64,000 bases of DNA from Papilionanthe hookeriana x Papilionanthe teres (taxonomy: Eukaryota; Streptophyta; Magnoliopsida; Asparagales; Orchidaceae). Below the pieces are notes generated by a model. It worked only from the letters and a program-made list of their open reading frames with translations. It was not told where the DNA came from and made no database searches. The stretch lies in NCBI GenBank assembly GCA_022702705.1, contig CM040421.1, positions 78,114,121 through 78,178,120 of the forward strand. Direction: 5' to 3'. Every line of letters starts with the position of its first letter. The first letter of the stretch is position 1. Of the stretch, positions 46,941 through 58,163 are shown piece by piece. Made by a program: the position numbers and the translations under genes.

Positions 46941-47460
46941 TTGACCTATACTTTGTTTCAATCCAACTTGAACCATAATCAAACTTAAACCATTTAGGTT
47001 CAACATACATTGAACCAAACCTTAACCTATACTTAGATTCAGTCCAACTTGAACCTAAGACAAACTTAAACCTTTTATATTCAACATACATTGAACCTAA
47101 CCTTAACTTATATTAGGTTCAACCCAACTTAAATCTAAGTCAACCTTAAACCTCTTAAGTTCAACATACATTGAACCTAAATTTAACTTATACTTAAGTT
47201 CAACTTAATTTGAAATTAAGTTGAACTTAAATCTTTTAAGGTTCAACCTACAATGAACTTAATCTAAACTTAGGTTCAATCTACATTAAACGTAACTGAA
47301 ATTAAAATTAGGTTCAACCTACAGTGAACATAACTCAAACTTGACTTAGGTTAAACCCACATCGATCTTAATTCAGGTTTAAACCTACATTGCACCTGAT
47401 CTAAACATAAATTAGTTTCAACCAACATTGAACCTAATTCAAATTATACTTAGGTCTAAT
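46940..47460. repeat. Degenerate tandem array, about 80-82 bp units (GGTTCAACATACATTGAACC type)
   Basis: TACATTGAACC-like blocks lie at about 47006, 47087, 47167 and 47249 and decay further to about 47460. Each unit contains inverted words GGTTCAA and TTGAACC, giving many small hairpins. Confidence 0.75.
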
Positions 47461-48440
47461 ATACCAAAGTGAAGATCTTTATGTCAACCTATATTGGATC
47501 TAAACAACTCAATTTTAGATTCAAACAATATTGAATCTAAAATAACTTATGTTGGATTTTATCTAAAGGATAAGTCTAATTCATATTAGACTAAATACCT
47601 CTAGATTCAAAAGACATCAAATCTAGAAACTTAAAGTCTAATTTATGTTAGAATTCACTCAACATTAAGTTAAACTTAATACTTTTAAATTTAAAAGTCA
47701 TCGAATTTAAAAAGTCTAACTTACGTTAGACATTAAGATTTAATTCATACCCATGATCGGGTTGTCAAAATATCAACTAAATCAACAATTTAAGAAATAA
47801 AATCAACATTATTTCTTTTGTAAGAATCACTCTGACACCATTTTCTTGCAGGTTGAGGTTGAGTTCTGCTTTAGATTTATTTTACATGTTATTAACATGT
47901 GCTAACTCTATTTTGTAGAGCTATATTTTGAAGACGGGACAAACAATGAAAACAAAATGACATCAATAACATTTAAAACAAAAATAAAATGGCAAAAGCA
48001 AGACAAACAACGAAACAATACCTGAAAATTTAAAATAATCACAAAACCTAAACTTTTAGGATAGCCACCAAACAAATAACAAACTACAAGACAAAGCGAC
48101 AATAAAATGATAAACAACAAAACAAAAATAAAACTTACATATCAAATGACATTGACAAAATCAAACCTTTAGGGTTGTACGTAACACTTAGAAACATATT
48201 ACCCCTAGGATTGAACATTGATGTTTCTTTCCTTGTTCTTGAAATTACTTAGAAAATAAGGTTAACATTAATCAAGAGTTCTCATAGACAATCCTAATTG
48301 TCTATGATGTAATTAACTATAGGAGCTTGCTCCTACAGAAGATTTAAGAACTCAAGATAGGTATCACACCTAGAAATCTCTGGTTTTACATGTGATCCTC
48401 CTTATATAAAACTTTATAAAACAAGGCATTCTGAATCCCC

Positions 48441-48974
48441 TTTGGTAAGGATAATCACTGGCATTTCTCATTCTACTATTTTTTATTCTATCAGACCTTA
48501 TTTTCTTCAAGTTTCTTAACATCCGAGGATCCTTTATATGATCCAAAGAAATAAGATCTCTTGAAGACTAGGGTGATATGATAGATAAATAGAGTGGTGA
48601 CTCCCTTAAACAGTGGCATTGACATTTCACACCTCACATTGACAGGAGAGAATCTCGACAGCGATGGGCCGGTGACGAACCAACTTCCCACAACTCAGGT
48701 TTCCATGAGAGATCCTTCACATTATTCAAGAAGAAGGATGAGAGTCTGGTATTCTCCCAACTTTTTCTTCATCTTCTTCCTTCTTCATCTTCTCCAACAA
48801 TATTATTCCTCTCTAGTGAAACTCTTTATAAGTCAAGCCTTGGAGAAAAAGGAACTTTCGTAAGCTATTCATTCTCTCCAATAAAGAGACAAAGATTCGT
48901 CCTTCTTTAAGGAAGGAGAAACTCTAGTGAGCCTTACATTCTCTCCGGCGAGGAGAGCTTCCTCATCACTTATC
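48441..48974 (+). other. Leader-like remnant after LTR E, no gene supported
   Basis: Part of it resembles the post-PBS leader of element J (TTTCTCATTCTACTATTTT versus TTTCTCACTCTATTTTG; ATAAATAGAGTGGTGACTCCC versus ATAAATCGGTGGTGAGCCC), so E may be a 5' LTR whose PBS is lost. The open frame 48594-48863 has no recognisable domain. Pyrimidine-rich sequence (CTTCTTCCTTCTTCATC) spans 48760-48800. Confidence 0.35.
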
Positions 48975-51900
48975 GGTTGCCAAAAGGGTGGGGATTATCA
49001 TTTTAAAATAGATTTGATTTAATATATACAGTTTTGAAAAATATCAATTTTAACTTTAAAATATGAAATAAAATTGATTTTATATATGCAATAGTTTTAT
49101 TAATCAAGCACTTCACCGCGAGCTATGTATCTATCCCAAAGAATGGATACATTGCTTGGTGGTGAGGCTTGATCAAATAAACTAAAAAATTCATGAAATC
49201 CATTTGGTCTGCGAACCATTTATGTTGACTAACAATTTCTCCAATCTAATATAAAAGAATTAGATACGGTTTATAATAATCTGGGGTCTTTATGTTTCCT
49301 ATAAGGGCAAACCCCTATAGTTAATTACATCTTAGATAACAGAAGTTATCTAAGAGAACTCTTGATAAAGATCAGGAAATATTATTTTCATGACTTTCAA
49401 AAGATAGGATTCTTCAAGAAAATGTGGTAATAGGAAATCCAATAAATGAGTAGCTTAAATTTCTGAAGAGTTATTATAGTATTATAGAAATCCAAAGGAA
49501 GAGAAAGCTAGGGGAAAGACAGAGATCAAAGAAAAAAACTTGGTGATTTACCAAATCACCCTATGGTTTAGCTTTGATTTGAGATAATTATTTAGTGTTT
49601 TATCCTACCAATTTTATTTATATGGGCTTATATTCGCTTGATACCAATTATTTAAATAGCCTAAAACATAGGAGGATTTATGTCATATTGGATGATAACC
49701 TCAGAACCTGAGACAAATTTGGGCTTATATTGTACGAAGTGCAAATGCCTAAAGAGACAAAGTGAGGGATATGCTGCACCAGGCTAGCTACCTCAAATTC
49801 ATATGGCTTGTTATTTAGTTATAAGTAGTTTTGCTGTTGAAAATGGTCGTGCTGCCCACTATGCATGCTCCAAGCTCCTCGTCGTAGTAGGTTTAGTTGT
49901 AGAAGTTTCAAATTGAGTAGATGAGAAAAGTGTCATGTTTTGGAAAGGATTTAAATTGAGGTGTTTTAATGTCTTATTAGGGGAATATTTAAGTTGATTA
50001 TAGCGACAATGATTAGTTTCCCACGGTTCCCTCATTCCGGCACCATTATTTTCTATAGATTCACTTAGTCCAAACAAATTTACTAAACTAAACTAAAATA
50101 GTTCCATACTTTCATTTAGACTGTGAAAAATCTTGTTAGCAGTTGTAGGTTGCATAGTCCTAGGTATTCCTGATCATCAAATAGATACAGTTTAAATTAA
50201 TTTCACTTGTGATTTTTTTTGTTTGTGATTAAGTTTTAAGTTGTCTTATATTTTAATTATTGTGGTGGTGAATTTTATTTTTTTTGTTTTAGTTTTTTTA
50301 TTTTTGGTTTTAGTTTTACGTCTATCCTAAAAGTTTTAGTTTTCATGCAGTATTATTTAGCATGCAAGCTTATAAGCAAGAAAAGTAAAGTAACGTAAGT
50401 ACAGAAAAGAAGGTACATTGAACTATAAAGCGTACACGTCGAGTCTTCTCATTCCTCCACCTAAAACTTTAGTATTTCCTTTTTGTAGTAATCATTTATA
50501 ATTTACAGGAAAGTAAAAGCCTATAGATATGTTCATCACAAGCCAAAAAATCCAAAGTCATAACTTGGTGGGTAATATTTATATTCATTTGAGAGATGCC
50601 TTTTTTTAATAAACATGATGGGTTCAGTTGCCCTAAAAGGTGTCCAGAAGACTTGTGAGAAGGTCCAGGAAATCCATGGATATTTCAAAATCCTTTTGAA
50701 CTTCCTTGAGTTCATCTGAACTTATCACATTTACTAAATGATTCATCCATTTCAAACCCCAATGCTTAATGAGCTGATGTTTTAATTATCCTAAAAGGTG
50801 GGATAAATATCACTTGGTATTTCATTTATGAATTATGTAAGTGGGGCCTTTAGAGGTAATTTAATTTATAAAATAATTTAACCAATTTTGATGAGCTTGT
50901 AGTGTTTCAAATGTGTTAAACATTAATTATGTTTTCTCTTCTAAACTTCATTAGTCAAATTTTGAATTAGGTCCAGTCTCATTACCAAGCTCTTATGACT
51001 TAAGTGGGTACATTTATAACTTTCTAGAAAAAATAAGTTATATGAATATGATTCTTATTAATGTTTGTATCATTATTTTAGCATCAACTAGGGGTGTTGA
51101 ATTAGTGAGTTATCAACTTTCAAAGTCAACCCCTAACCTTAAGGATCATTTAATTCATCTTTTTTTTTCAAGTCAAAATAATTAAGGAAATTACAATTTT
51201 ATCCTTAAGTGTGTTTAAACGAGGTGGGTTTCTACCATTTACCCCTTTGTGTTTCAATCATCCAAACATCTTAGTTAAGATCATTACTTGCCCTTTTATC
51301 CCTTTAAATCAAGCCTAAATGTTAATTAAGGCTAAATCTTCAAAATTGCACTTTTCCCTCTAAATGCTTGATCACCTAATAATTCATTAAATTTAATTCA
51401 AATGACTTTAAAATTTTTATATACCCAACTTATGGGTCAATTAAAATATCAGAGGATAAAATATGATTTTTCCAATTTTAATTTAATTTATATAATTATT
51501 TTAATGCAAAAATAGAGAATTTTAAAGATAATTTTATAACTTAATCAAAACACAATATTTATTTTTTAAGAAAATTACTCGCGATCGTCAAAACTAGAGG
51601 ACCACCTGGACCAAATTTCATGATTTTTTGAATTTTAATTTAATTATTATAATTATTTTTATTTTTGGAGTATTAATTAAATATAAAATATTAATTAGGT
51701 AGAAAATTATGATTTATATATTTTAAAATCCTTCTGACGTCAGGGAACCTAGTGAAGAAATTTTTTTATTTTTGTGATTTATATTTTAATTATTTGAATT
51801 ATTTTAAGGAGAAAGTCATGAAATATTATTTTAGCCTTTAGAAATTATTTCCAACCATTAAAATTTTAATATCATTACTTAGAGGGTTAGGAAAATTTTT

Positions 51901-52448
51901 CCAATTTTTCCTAAGTGATTAGGAGGTAATTGAGAACATTTCCATCAATTTTATTAATTTTGTGATTTTTATGAATTTTTAATTAGTTAAATATTTAAAA
52001 TAACTTTAAAAATGAAATTTTTATTTTAATCACAATTTTATTTTTATTATTTTTCCCTAATCATAAGGAACTCCCAAAACAAATTGGTAATTTTGTGAGT
52101 TGTATTTTAATTATTAAAACTATTTTAATGCTAAAAATTCTATTCAACTTAAAAAATTTAATTAAGTGGCCAATTAAATCAAAATATCTGTAAAATTTTT
52201 AAGGGAATTCCTCTAATCATAAACCACAGTGGGGAAAAAAATCAAGTTATTTACAATCATATTTAATTCAAATTAATTTTCTTTTAGTTTTAGGTATTAA
52301 TGATAATTAGGGTTATATTTAGTGAATTAAACAAAATTGTATTTTTTCTACGGTCCTCTGGTCACAAGTAGCCTACCAAAATATTTTTATAATTTTCTAA
52401 TGAGTATTTTTATTTTTATAATTATTTTATTAAAACAGACACAATGAA
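48975..52448 (-). repeat. LTR F: minus-strand Ogre-type LTR fragment
   Basis: Collinear with LTR A from its inner end: 49130-49400 matches 6060-6310 (TTTGGTCTGCGAACC, AAGGGCAA-CCCCTATAGTTAATTACATCTTA); 50100-50180 matches 7090-7150; 51590-51640 matches 8830-8880 (GAGGACCAC-TGGACCAA); 52355-52410 matches 9597-9650. It is cut at 52448 by LTR G. The inner tip near 48975 is not a clean LTR end. More diverged than A versus J. Confidence 0.8.
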
Positions 52449-54171
52449 TGACCCAAGGAAAAAATGTTAAAATTTTCATTCCCATTTTATATTGATTTTG
52501 ATGATATTGCACTTTAAAGAATGGTATTTTTGATGTTTTTCTGTAGGTGTGTTGATTTGTGGACAATGGAGCTAAAATATGCAAAAAAGGAGCAAATTTC
52601 GAGCAAAAAGGAACAAATTATGAAAATTTAATCTAGGGCACCGACGGCGAGGTCGACGGCGCAGACGACATGTTTTTCCCGAGAGTTCAGAATATATTTC
52701 AAAGGAGCCCGCCGATGGTGAGATCGAGGCCGCCGACAGCAGGGCTTATTAAGGGGTCGGGGCTAAGTATTCTAGAAGGCCGCCAATGGCTAGCTCAAGG
52801 ACGTCGACGACAGGATCAATGGTTCTTTCACAAAATACAGCGAATGTGGATGATTTTCGAAGGGATGCTTGGAAAACTCTTAGAAACACTTCAATTATTT
52901 TAAAATGAATAATTTACGGCTGAAAAAAGAGTCCACTAGGGTCCACTAGCGTCCATTTGTGTCCACCGCGTGTCATTCTAATCCATTAGAGAGTCAAGTG
53001 TATGAGTCTAATGAGTCCATATATTGTTTCTAGTGTTAAATTAGTGAGTTCATATAGTTAAATTTGTGAGGAATTCTTCGAGAGATTGAAAGAGTGGAAG
53101 GGAAGTGAGAGATCTCTTCTTCATTGTCGTTTCGAAGGAGAATTATGCGTATTGTGAAGAAAGGAACAAATTCAAAGGAAATTCAAGGAGTTTGCTTTTG
53201 GAGGAATTTAAGATAAGTTGTGTTTATTTACTTTAGTTTGTAGAACTTTGCTTTTATATATGAAATCCGAGTTTTATTGTATCCTTTTCATGAAATTTGA
53301 GTAGTTTTTCTGTCTTTCTCCTTGTTTTGATATATATGTGAAATGGTAAATTGAATTAGTGTGCCAATAAAAGTTTAAAGGAGTTCTTTTACTTAAATCT
53401 TAATTTACTTTCAATCTGGCCAATTGATTCGTTAAAATATGTTGAGTTTAACAACTATAGTAAAGATTACATCCGAGATTCAGGGAGGTCAAAGTCCTTG
53501 GAAGTAGGGTGCAAATAAATAGGAAAATAATATTCATCGGGCGTAGAATTGGAGATTTTAGAGTGACAGGCTAAAATCCCCAATTCGGTCCTATCATTTG
53601 GGTGCTGAAGTATAGATGTTAGCCCTCAAGCTAGGGGACGTGGGAGCTCCAAAGTGAGAGCCGATATCCTCCCAGCCTAGCTGCAGATTCAGTAACTAAG
53701 CATAGGATTAGTCAATGTTCTTTATGCCTAGACCAAAGGGTAAAGATAAGGTATGCTCCTATTGGGCACAACACCATTTTAAACTAATTCTAATTATCCA
53801 TTCACTTAAATATCTTAACAAAGGAGAAAGATTCTAGATTATATATTTGAGTTCACTATATTAATATAATTAGTTATCTATTAGTAGAACTAGTTTATTA
53901 AAACTTCAAATTATTGTAGATTACATATTAGTGACAGATACGCAATTTTGATTTCCAAGTTGTGATTCTGAATTGAGTTCTATAATCTTAGTTCGTAGCC
54001 TCTAAAATATTCCCTATGGGATTGATATGCAGGACTCCACTAGAGCCCTGTATAACTTGAATGATATGTATACTTGCGCTAATAGTAACTCTGCGATTAA
54101 AGAATATATTATATACTAGTTACAAAAAAAAATAAAACTACGCAAAGTGTCTGCGGAGTGCTTCAAGGTCA
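52449..54171 (+). repeat. LTR G: Athila-type LTR, plus strand (1.72 kb)
   Basis: It starts TGACCCAAGG, like the TGATCCAAG start of LTR B, includes the shared block GATATTGCACTTTAA (also in LTR K), and ends ...AAGGTCA just before the PBS. A GC-rich stretch at 52630-52810 occupies the place of the palindromes in LTRs B and K; the plus-strand open frame there is not conserved as protein. Confidence 0.85.
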
Positions 54172-54174
54172 ATT

Positions 54175-54192
54175 TGGCGCCGTTGCTGGGGA
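54175..54192 (+). other. Primer binding site of element G (tRNA-Asp type)
   Basis: TGGCGCCGTTGCTGGGGA, one change from the canonical tRNA-Asp PBS, three bases after the LTR end. Confidence 0.9.
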
Positions 54193-54444
54193 ATATAACA
54201 TAAGTAACAGACAAATTAGGACTACTAGAAAACTTTTTTATAGAATTGCAACTTATTTAGTTAACTATGTTGCTGTGTACTGATTTTGATTGTATGCGTA
54301 AATTTGGTCATGAAAATCTTATACGCTATGATTCGAAATTAGAACGCACTGTTAGGAGAATTAGAAAATTGAGAAAGAACCTATAAATACTAAAATAATG
54401 GAAAACAAAGTAAACAACAAAAGAATAGAAAATGAACATCAATC
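54193..54444 (+). pseudogene. Element G leader and gag N-terminus, cut by element H
   Basis: ATG 54294 opens a frame MRKFGHENLIRYDSKLER followed by TVRRIRKLRK, homologous to the gag N-terminal SELERTVRRI of elements B and K, with a stop near 54384. It is cut at 54444 by the LTR tip of element H. The rest of element G must lie to the right of the window. Confidence 0.75.
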
Positions 54445-55237
54445 TGTCGGCATATTTATAGGTTGTGTTTTGAAAAGGGGGTCGCCTGCAGAAGTTGTCG
54501 GCGAACTTTAGATTTTAAATTTAATTTAAATATATATATATAACATGAAAAGTAGCATTTGATTTTTGAGAATAATTTTAAGTTTGAAAAATTTAAGATA
54601 TGAAATCAAACTGATCTCACATCCCAAATAGTTTATATAAACGAGCACTGCATCACCAACCATATATCTTTCCTGAGGGATAGACACACTGCTTGATGAT
54701 GGGCTCGATTAAATAAACTAGAAGATTTGTGACATCCGTTTAGTCTGCAAACCAATTTTATAAACTAATAAGTTCCCCTGTTTAATATAAAGGAATTAAA
54801 CAAGTTTTATATTACCTGGGTTCTTAAAGTTACCTATAAGGGCAAGCCCCTATAGTTAATTACATTTTAAATGTCTGAAGACACCTAAGAAAACACTCGA
54901 TAATGATCAGTGGTTTTGCTCTCAAGAATTTCAAAGTTTAAGGTTTTCAAACGATTGGACTTTGGAAATTTCGATAGGGAATAGCTCAAATTTGGTCCAA
55001 AGGAAGAGAAGAAGGAGAAGCTGAGGATCCAAGAAGAATCTTGGCAGCTTCTTAAACTATCTTAATTGTTTGGCTTCAATTTAAGAGTATTATTTAATGT
55101 TGCAATCCTGCCAATTTTAATTAATTAGGACTTATGTTTGTATTACATAATCACACAAGTAGCCTCGAAGAAGTGAGGGTTTATGTCGTACCGAACGACT
55201 AACTCAGAGTCCTAAGACCGGTTAGGGGTTAATTTAC
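54445..55237 (-). repeat. LTR H: 3' end of a minus-strand Ogre-type LTR
   Basis: It begins exactly with the terminal TGTCGGCATATTTATAGG (the complement of the LTR 3' end GCCGACA) and is collinear with 5842-6662 of LTR A. As no PBS lies beyond the tip, this is the 3' LTR of a minus-strand element inserted in gag of G. It is interrupted at GTTAATTTAC (55237) by element J; the matching bases in LTR A are at about 6653-6662. Confidence 0.88.
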
Positions 55238-55241
55238 TGTT

Positions 55242-55262
55242 GACCTCATTTTTGATGAGGTC
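55242..55262. other. Hairpin at the 5' terminus of LTR J
   Basis: GACCTCAT pairs perfectly with ATGAGGTC around a TTTTG loop, four bases inside the LTR tip; conserved in LTR A with one mismatch. Confidence 0.55.
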
Positions 55263-57627
55263 TTCTCTTCCCTCTTTAGTGTTTAGGATCTAGCCTTAGG
55301 CTTTTCCTTTGACTATCTTAGAGGACTAGAATTGGGACCCATCCCTTAGAAATTTGAACCACTTCTTGCCTCCTGGCAAGCCTAACAAGCTTGATTGTAG
55401 ACCCCTAATCACCTAGGGGGTTGAAATCAAAAGTGAAGGTTTAAAGGATGAGTTCCCTATAGGACTCTTTGGCCTTAGGACCACCCTGGGTGGCTTGGTC
55501 TGATGAGGGTTGACTTACACTCACTACACTCACACTCTACACTCTCACACACACAATCCAAATCCTAAAACCACACCAATACCCAACTTGACTCCTTGAC
55601 TCATGTAGGTAATTCATATGGATGGACCTTAACCCCTGAGCCCCTGGCTAAGAGGGTTAGGAACAACATAGTGAATGCCTCAAATGAGTCCTCCCATGGC
55701 TCATATAGGCTTAACATGGCTTCATGGCTCAATCAAAGTGATTCCATTCCACTCATATTTGATCAATCTTCATTATTCCAAAATTTCAATTTTTGGCCCC
55801 GGGGACCCTACACCTATCAAGCCTACCAAAAGCCCTTAGAATTGCCCAAATCCTCCAAAATTTCCAAATCACCCAAAATTCCCCAAAATTAACCTTAAAA
55901 ATTTCCTCACCAATAAAATTGATCATCCATAGCCAAAATTACCAAAAATTTCAAAAATACCCCCCCAATACCCTCCAAATACCCAAAATGCCCCTCTTAG
56001 ACAAAAAATCCAAAAATTCAGAAAATTCTCAGAAAATTCCAGAAAATCTCAAATATTCCCAATTTCATTTTTTCCAACTACACCATGGGCTAGTTTTGTC
56101 AATTTACCCCACTTTTACCAAAACCCCCAATTTAGCCCATTCTTAACCCAAGTGAACCCAATGTCAAACCAAATCTACCCAATTGACCCCAATTTTGGTC
56201 CAATTCAATTCTAAACTTCAATTTAACATCCACAATATCAATCTAGACCAAATCCAAGTCCAATTTGATTAACATTTGAACCAATCTCACTTTTGACCTT
56301 AAAGCCCAATTTGGACCCATGACCCAAACTTAGCCCAAACCAAACCAATTCAACTCCAATTGACCCCAAAACTTTTCTAAACCTTCCCTAACATCCCCAC
56401 AAACAAAACACTAACATAATTTGCCCAAAATTTGGACCCAAACCCCACTCAAATTCAACCCAAAACCAAAATGCCTAATTTTGACCTAAACCCAAACTTA
56501 ACCCAAATAAGCCCAAGTCGCAAAACCAAAACCCAACCAAAGTTAAAACCTCTTTGAAACACTCCCATAAACATTTCCCAACATTAATTTTACATCAACT
56601 TCAACCCTAGCCCAACATTGGCCCAAATTAGCCCAATTTGACCTATATTGGCCCCTTTACAAAAGAAACCCAACTCCAACCCAATTCAAACCCAAACCAG
56701 CTCAAATTTATTTCAAATCACTCATGACACATTCCTAAACCAAACCCAACAATTATTTGGCTTAAACTTTCACAAAATTCCCATCCATAAATTTATTTTC
56801 AAACCTAAGGCCCACTTCCTTAAGCTTTCCTAAAAAGCCCACCCAAAATGATTTCAAAAAGCCCAAAATCCATCTTGAAGCCCACATGACAATACTCTAT
56901 CATCATCCATTTGATAAAAACATCCCCTAAGTTCTAAATCCATAATGAAATAATTCCAAATCAAGCCATATGTCAAATCCCATCAAATCACCCCTAAATT
57001 ACCAAAATTTCTAAAATCCTTTTTCATGAAGTTGACTTAACTTTTCCCAAGCCAAAGTTGAGCCATGAAGCCATGCATGAGCCACATGGGAGCCATGAAA
57101 GCCTTGGCCACCTCACCATACCCAAGATGGCAAGAGGAGGAGGCTCTTTCCATATTCCCTTAAGGGGATTAGCCACATCCATGACTCCACTAAACCTTGC
57201 TTAAACTTAATTCTACTTGGATGGTGACCCTTCCCCACTAATTAAGCTAACCTAAACCACTTTATCTTCAGGCCAAACTAGCCATGGGAAGGTGCACCTA
57301 GCCCAATCCATGCATTTGACCAAACTTAGCCAAAATACACCCTTACCTCATTCTACTTTGATTCAAACACTTTACACATGGCGAAGCTCAATTGCCTACA
57401 CAAACCTCCAGCCCTGACCCACCTGAAATTGAGGGTGACCCATGCCTGTCGGCCAGCCGCCTGGATCGCCGGAAAACACCATGGCCGAAACCTTGGGAGG
57501 AGCCAAATTTTGGAATTCCACCTTGCTGAGCTGCCCCACTCCAAATGGCCATTGCAGCTGTTCTTCTCCTCACTAGAGCAGCTCATCCCAACCATTAAAC
57601 CCCCTTGGGAGGCCCTCCAGCCTCTCC

Positions 57628-57636
57628 TATTTAAAC
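57628..57636 (+). promoter_or_regulatory. Predicted LTR TATA box (element J)
   Basis: CTATTTAAAC, conserved in LTR A, about 2.4 kb into the LTR. Transcription would start about 30 bases downstream, making a U3 of 2.4 kb and an R-U5 of about 5 kb. Confidence 0.5.
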
Positions 57637-58144
57637 ACCCCCACCTCTCGGCCAAGAGAGGTGTTGAACCAAAACTTACTGAAACCCTGCCAAAATCATC
57701 CCAGACCACTCTCTACACATAGAGAACTTGATCCCCACTGAAATCCCCTCGTCATTTCCTCTCCGCGAGCTCAATTTCAGAGTTGAAATCCAAGCCCAAA
57801 ACCAGTACACTTCACCACAGTGAGTGAATCTTCAAATTGATTGACTCTACACCTTCACCAGACCAAGAGGAGAAGTTTCCCAGCAAAAGCCCCCTTACCA
57901 GGCCATCCATTGCTTCCAGCCTCCAAGCTTTGTGATCTGGCTTAGTCGAAATCATACCTAGATAATTCACCAGGCCAAGGGACTTCATCTGGAGCTTGCT
58001 TGGACCCAATCGAACGTGACATAGCCCTCAGATTGAAGCTTCACTTCTCTGAGCAAAGGTATGGACTCACTCTTCCTCCCGAGCTTATAGAGATTCTCCA
58101 TTTAGTTTGAGTTAATTTCAGTGCATGTTTACCGTATGGATGTG

Positions 58145-58163
58145 TTCGTCTCTTCAAGACGAA
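58145..58163 (+). other. Conserved LTR stem-loop (element J)
   Basis: TTCGTCT and AGACGAA pair perfectly over loop CTTCA; identical stem in LTR A (10291-10309). It lies in the presumed transcribed leader. Confidence 0.55.

Larger units (their letters stand above)
42000..48440 (+). repeat. LTR E: Ogre-type LTR, plus strand, approximate limits
   Basis: Collinear landmarks with LTR J: the TATA box 44389 (J 57628), ACCGTATGGATGGGTTC at 44902 (J 58130), the AT-rich middle, and GATGTAATTAACTATAGGAGCTTGC at 48317 (J about 62258). Spacing TATA to GTATGGATG is about 510 bases in both. The start is inferred from the TATA offset and could be anywhere in about 41890-43620, because tandem arrays occupy the U3 region. 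It may be the 3' LTR of element C. The end near 48440 is also approximate; no intact PBS follows. Confidence 0.6.

Noticed and set aside
42880..47460. CRISPR-like array
   Set aside because: Units are head-to-tail repeats without unique spacers in a plant retroelement region.
48594..48863. 89-codon frame near LTR E as a coding gene
   Set aside because: No homology recognised; it ends in a hydrophobic run made by pyrimidine-rich DNA. Treated as leader-like sequence.
52630..52910. GC-rich stretch with open frame in LTR G as a gene fragment
   Set aside because: It occupies the place of the GC-rich palindromes in related LTRs and shows no protein motif.
13202..55237. One giant inverted repeat or terminal-inverted-repeat transposon bounded by LTRs A and J
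   Set aside because: The inverted 7.4 kb repeats are the 5' LTRs of two separate elements in opposite orientation, each followed by its own PBS and ORF1; they are only about 85-90% alike and each breaks a different host sequence.
57353..57722. Overlapping long open frames on both strands in LTR J as a host gene
   Set aside because: They lie within the U3/R part of the LTR, are not conserved in LTR A, and carry no recognisable domain.
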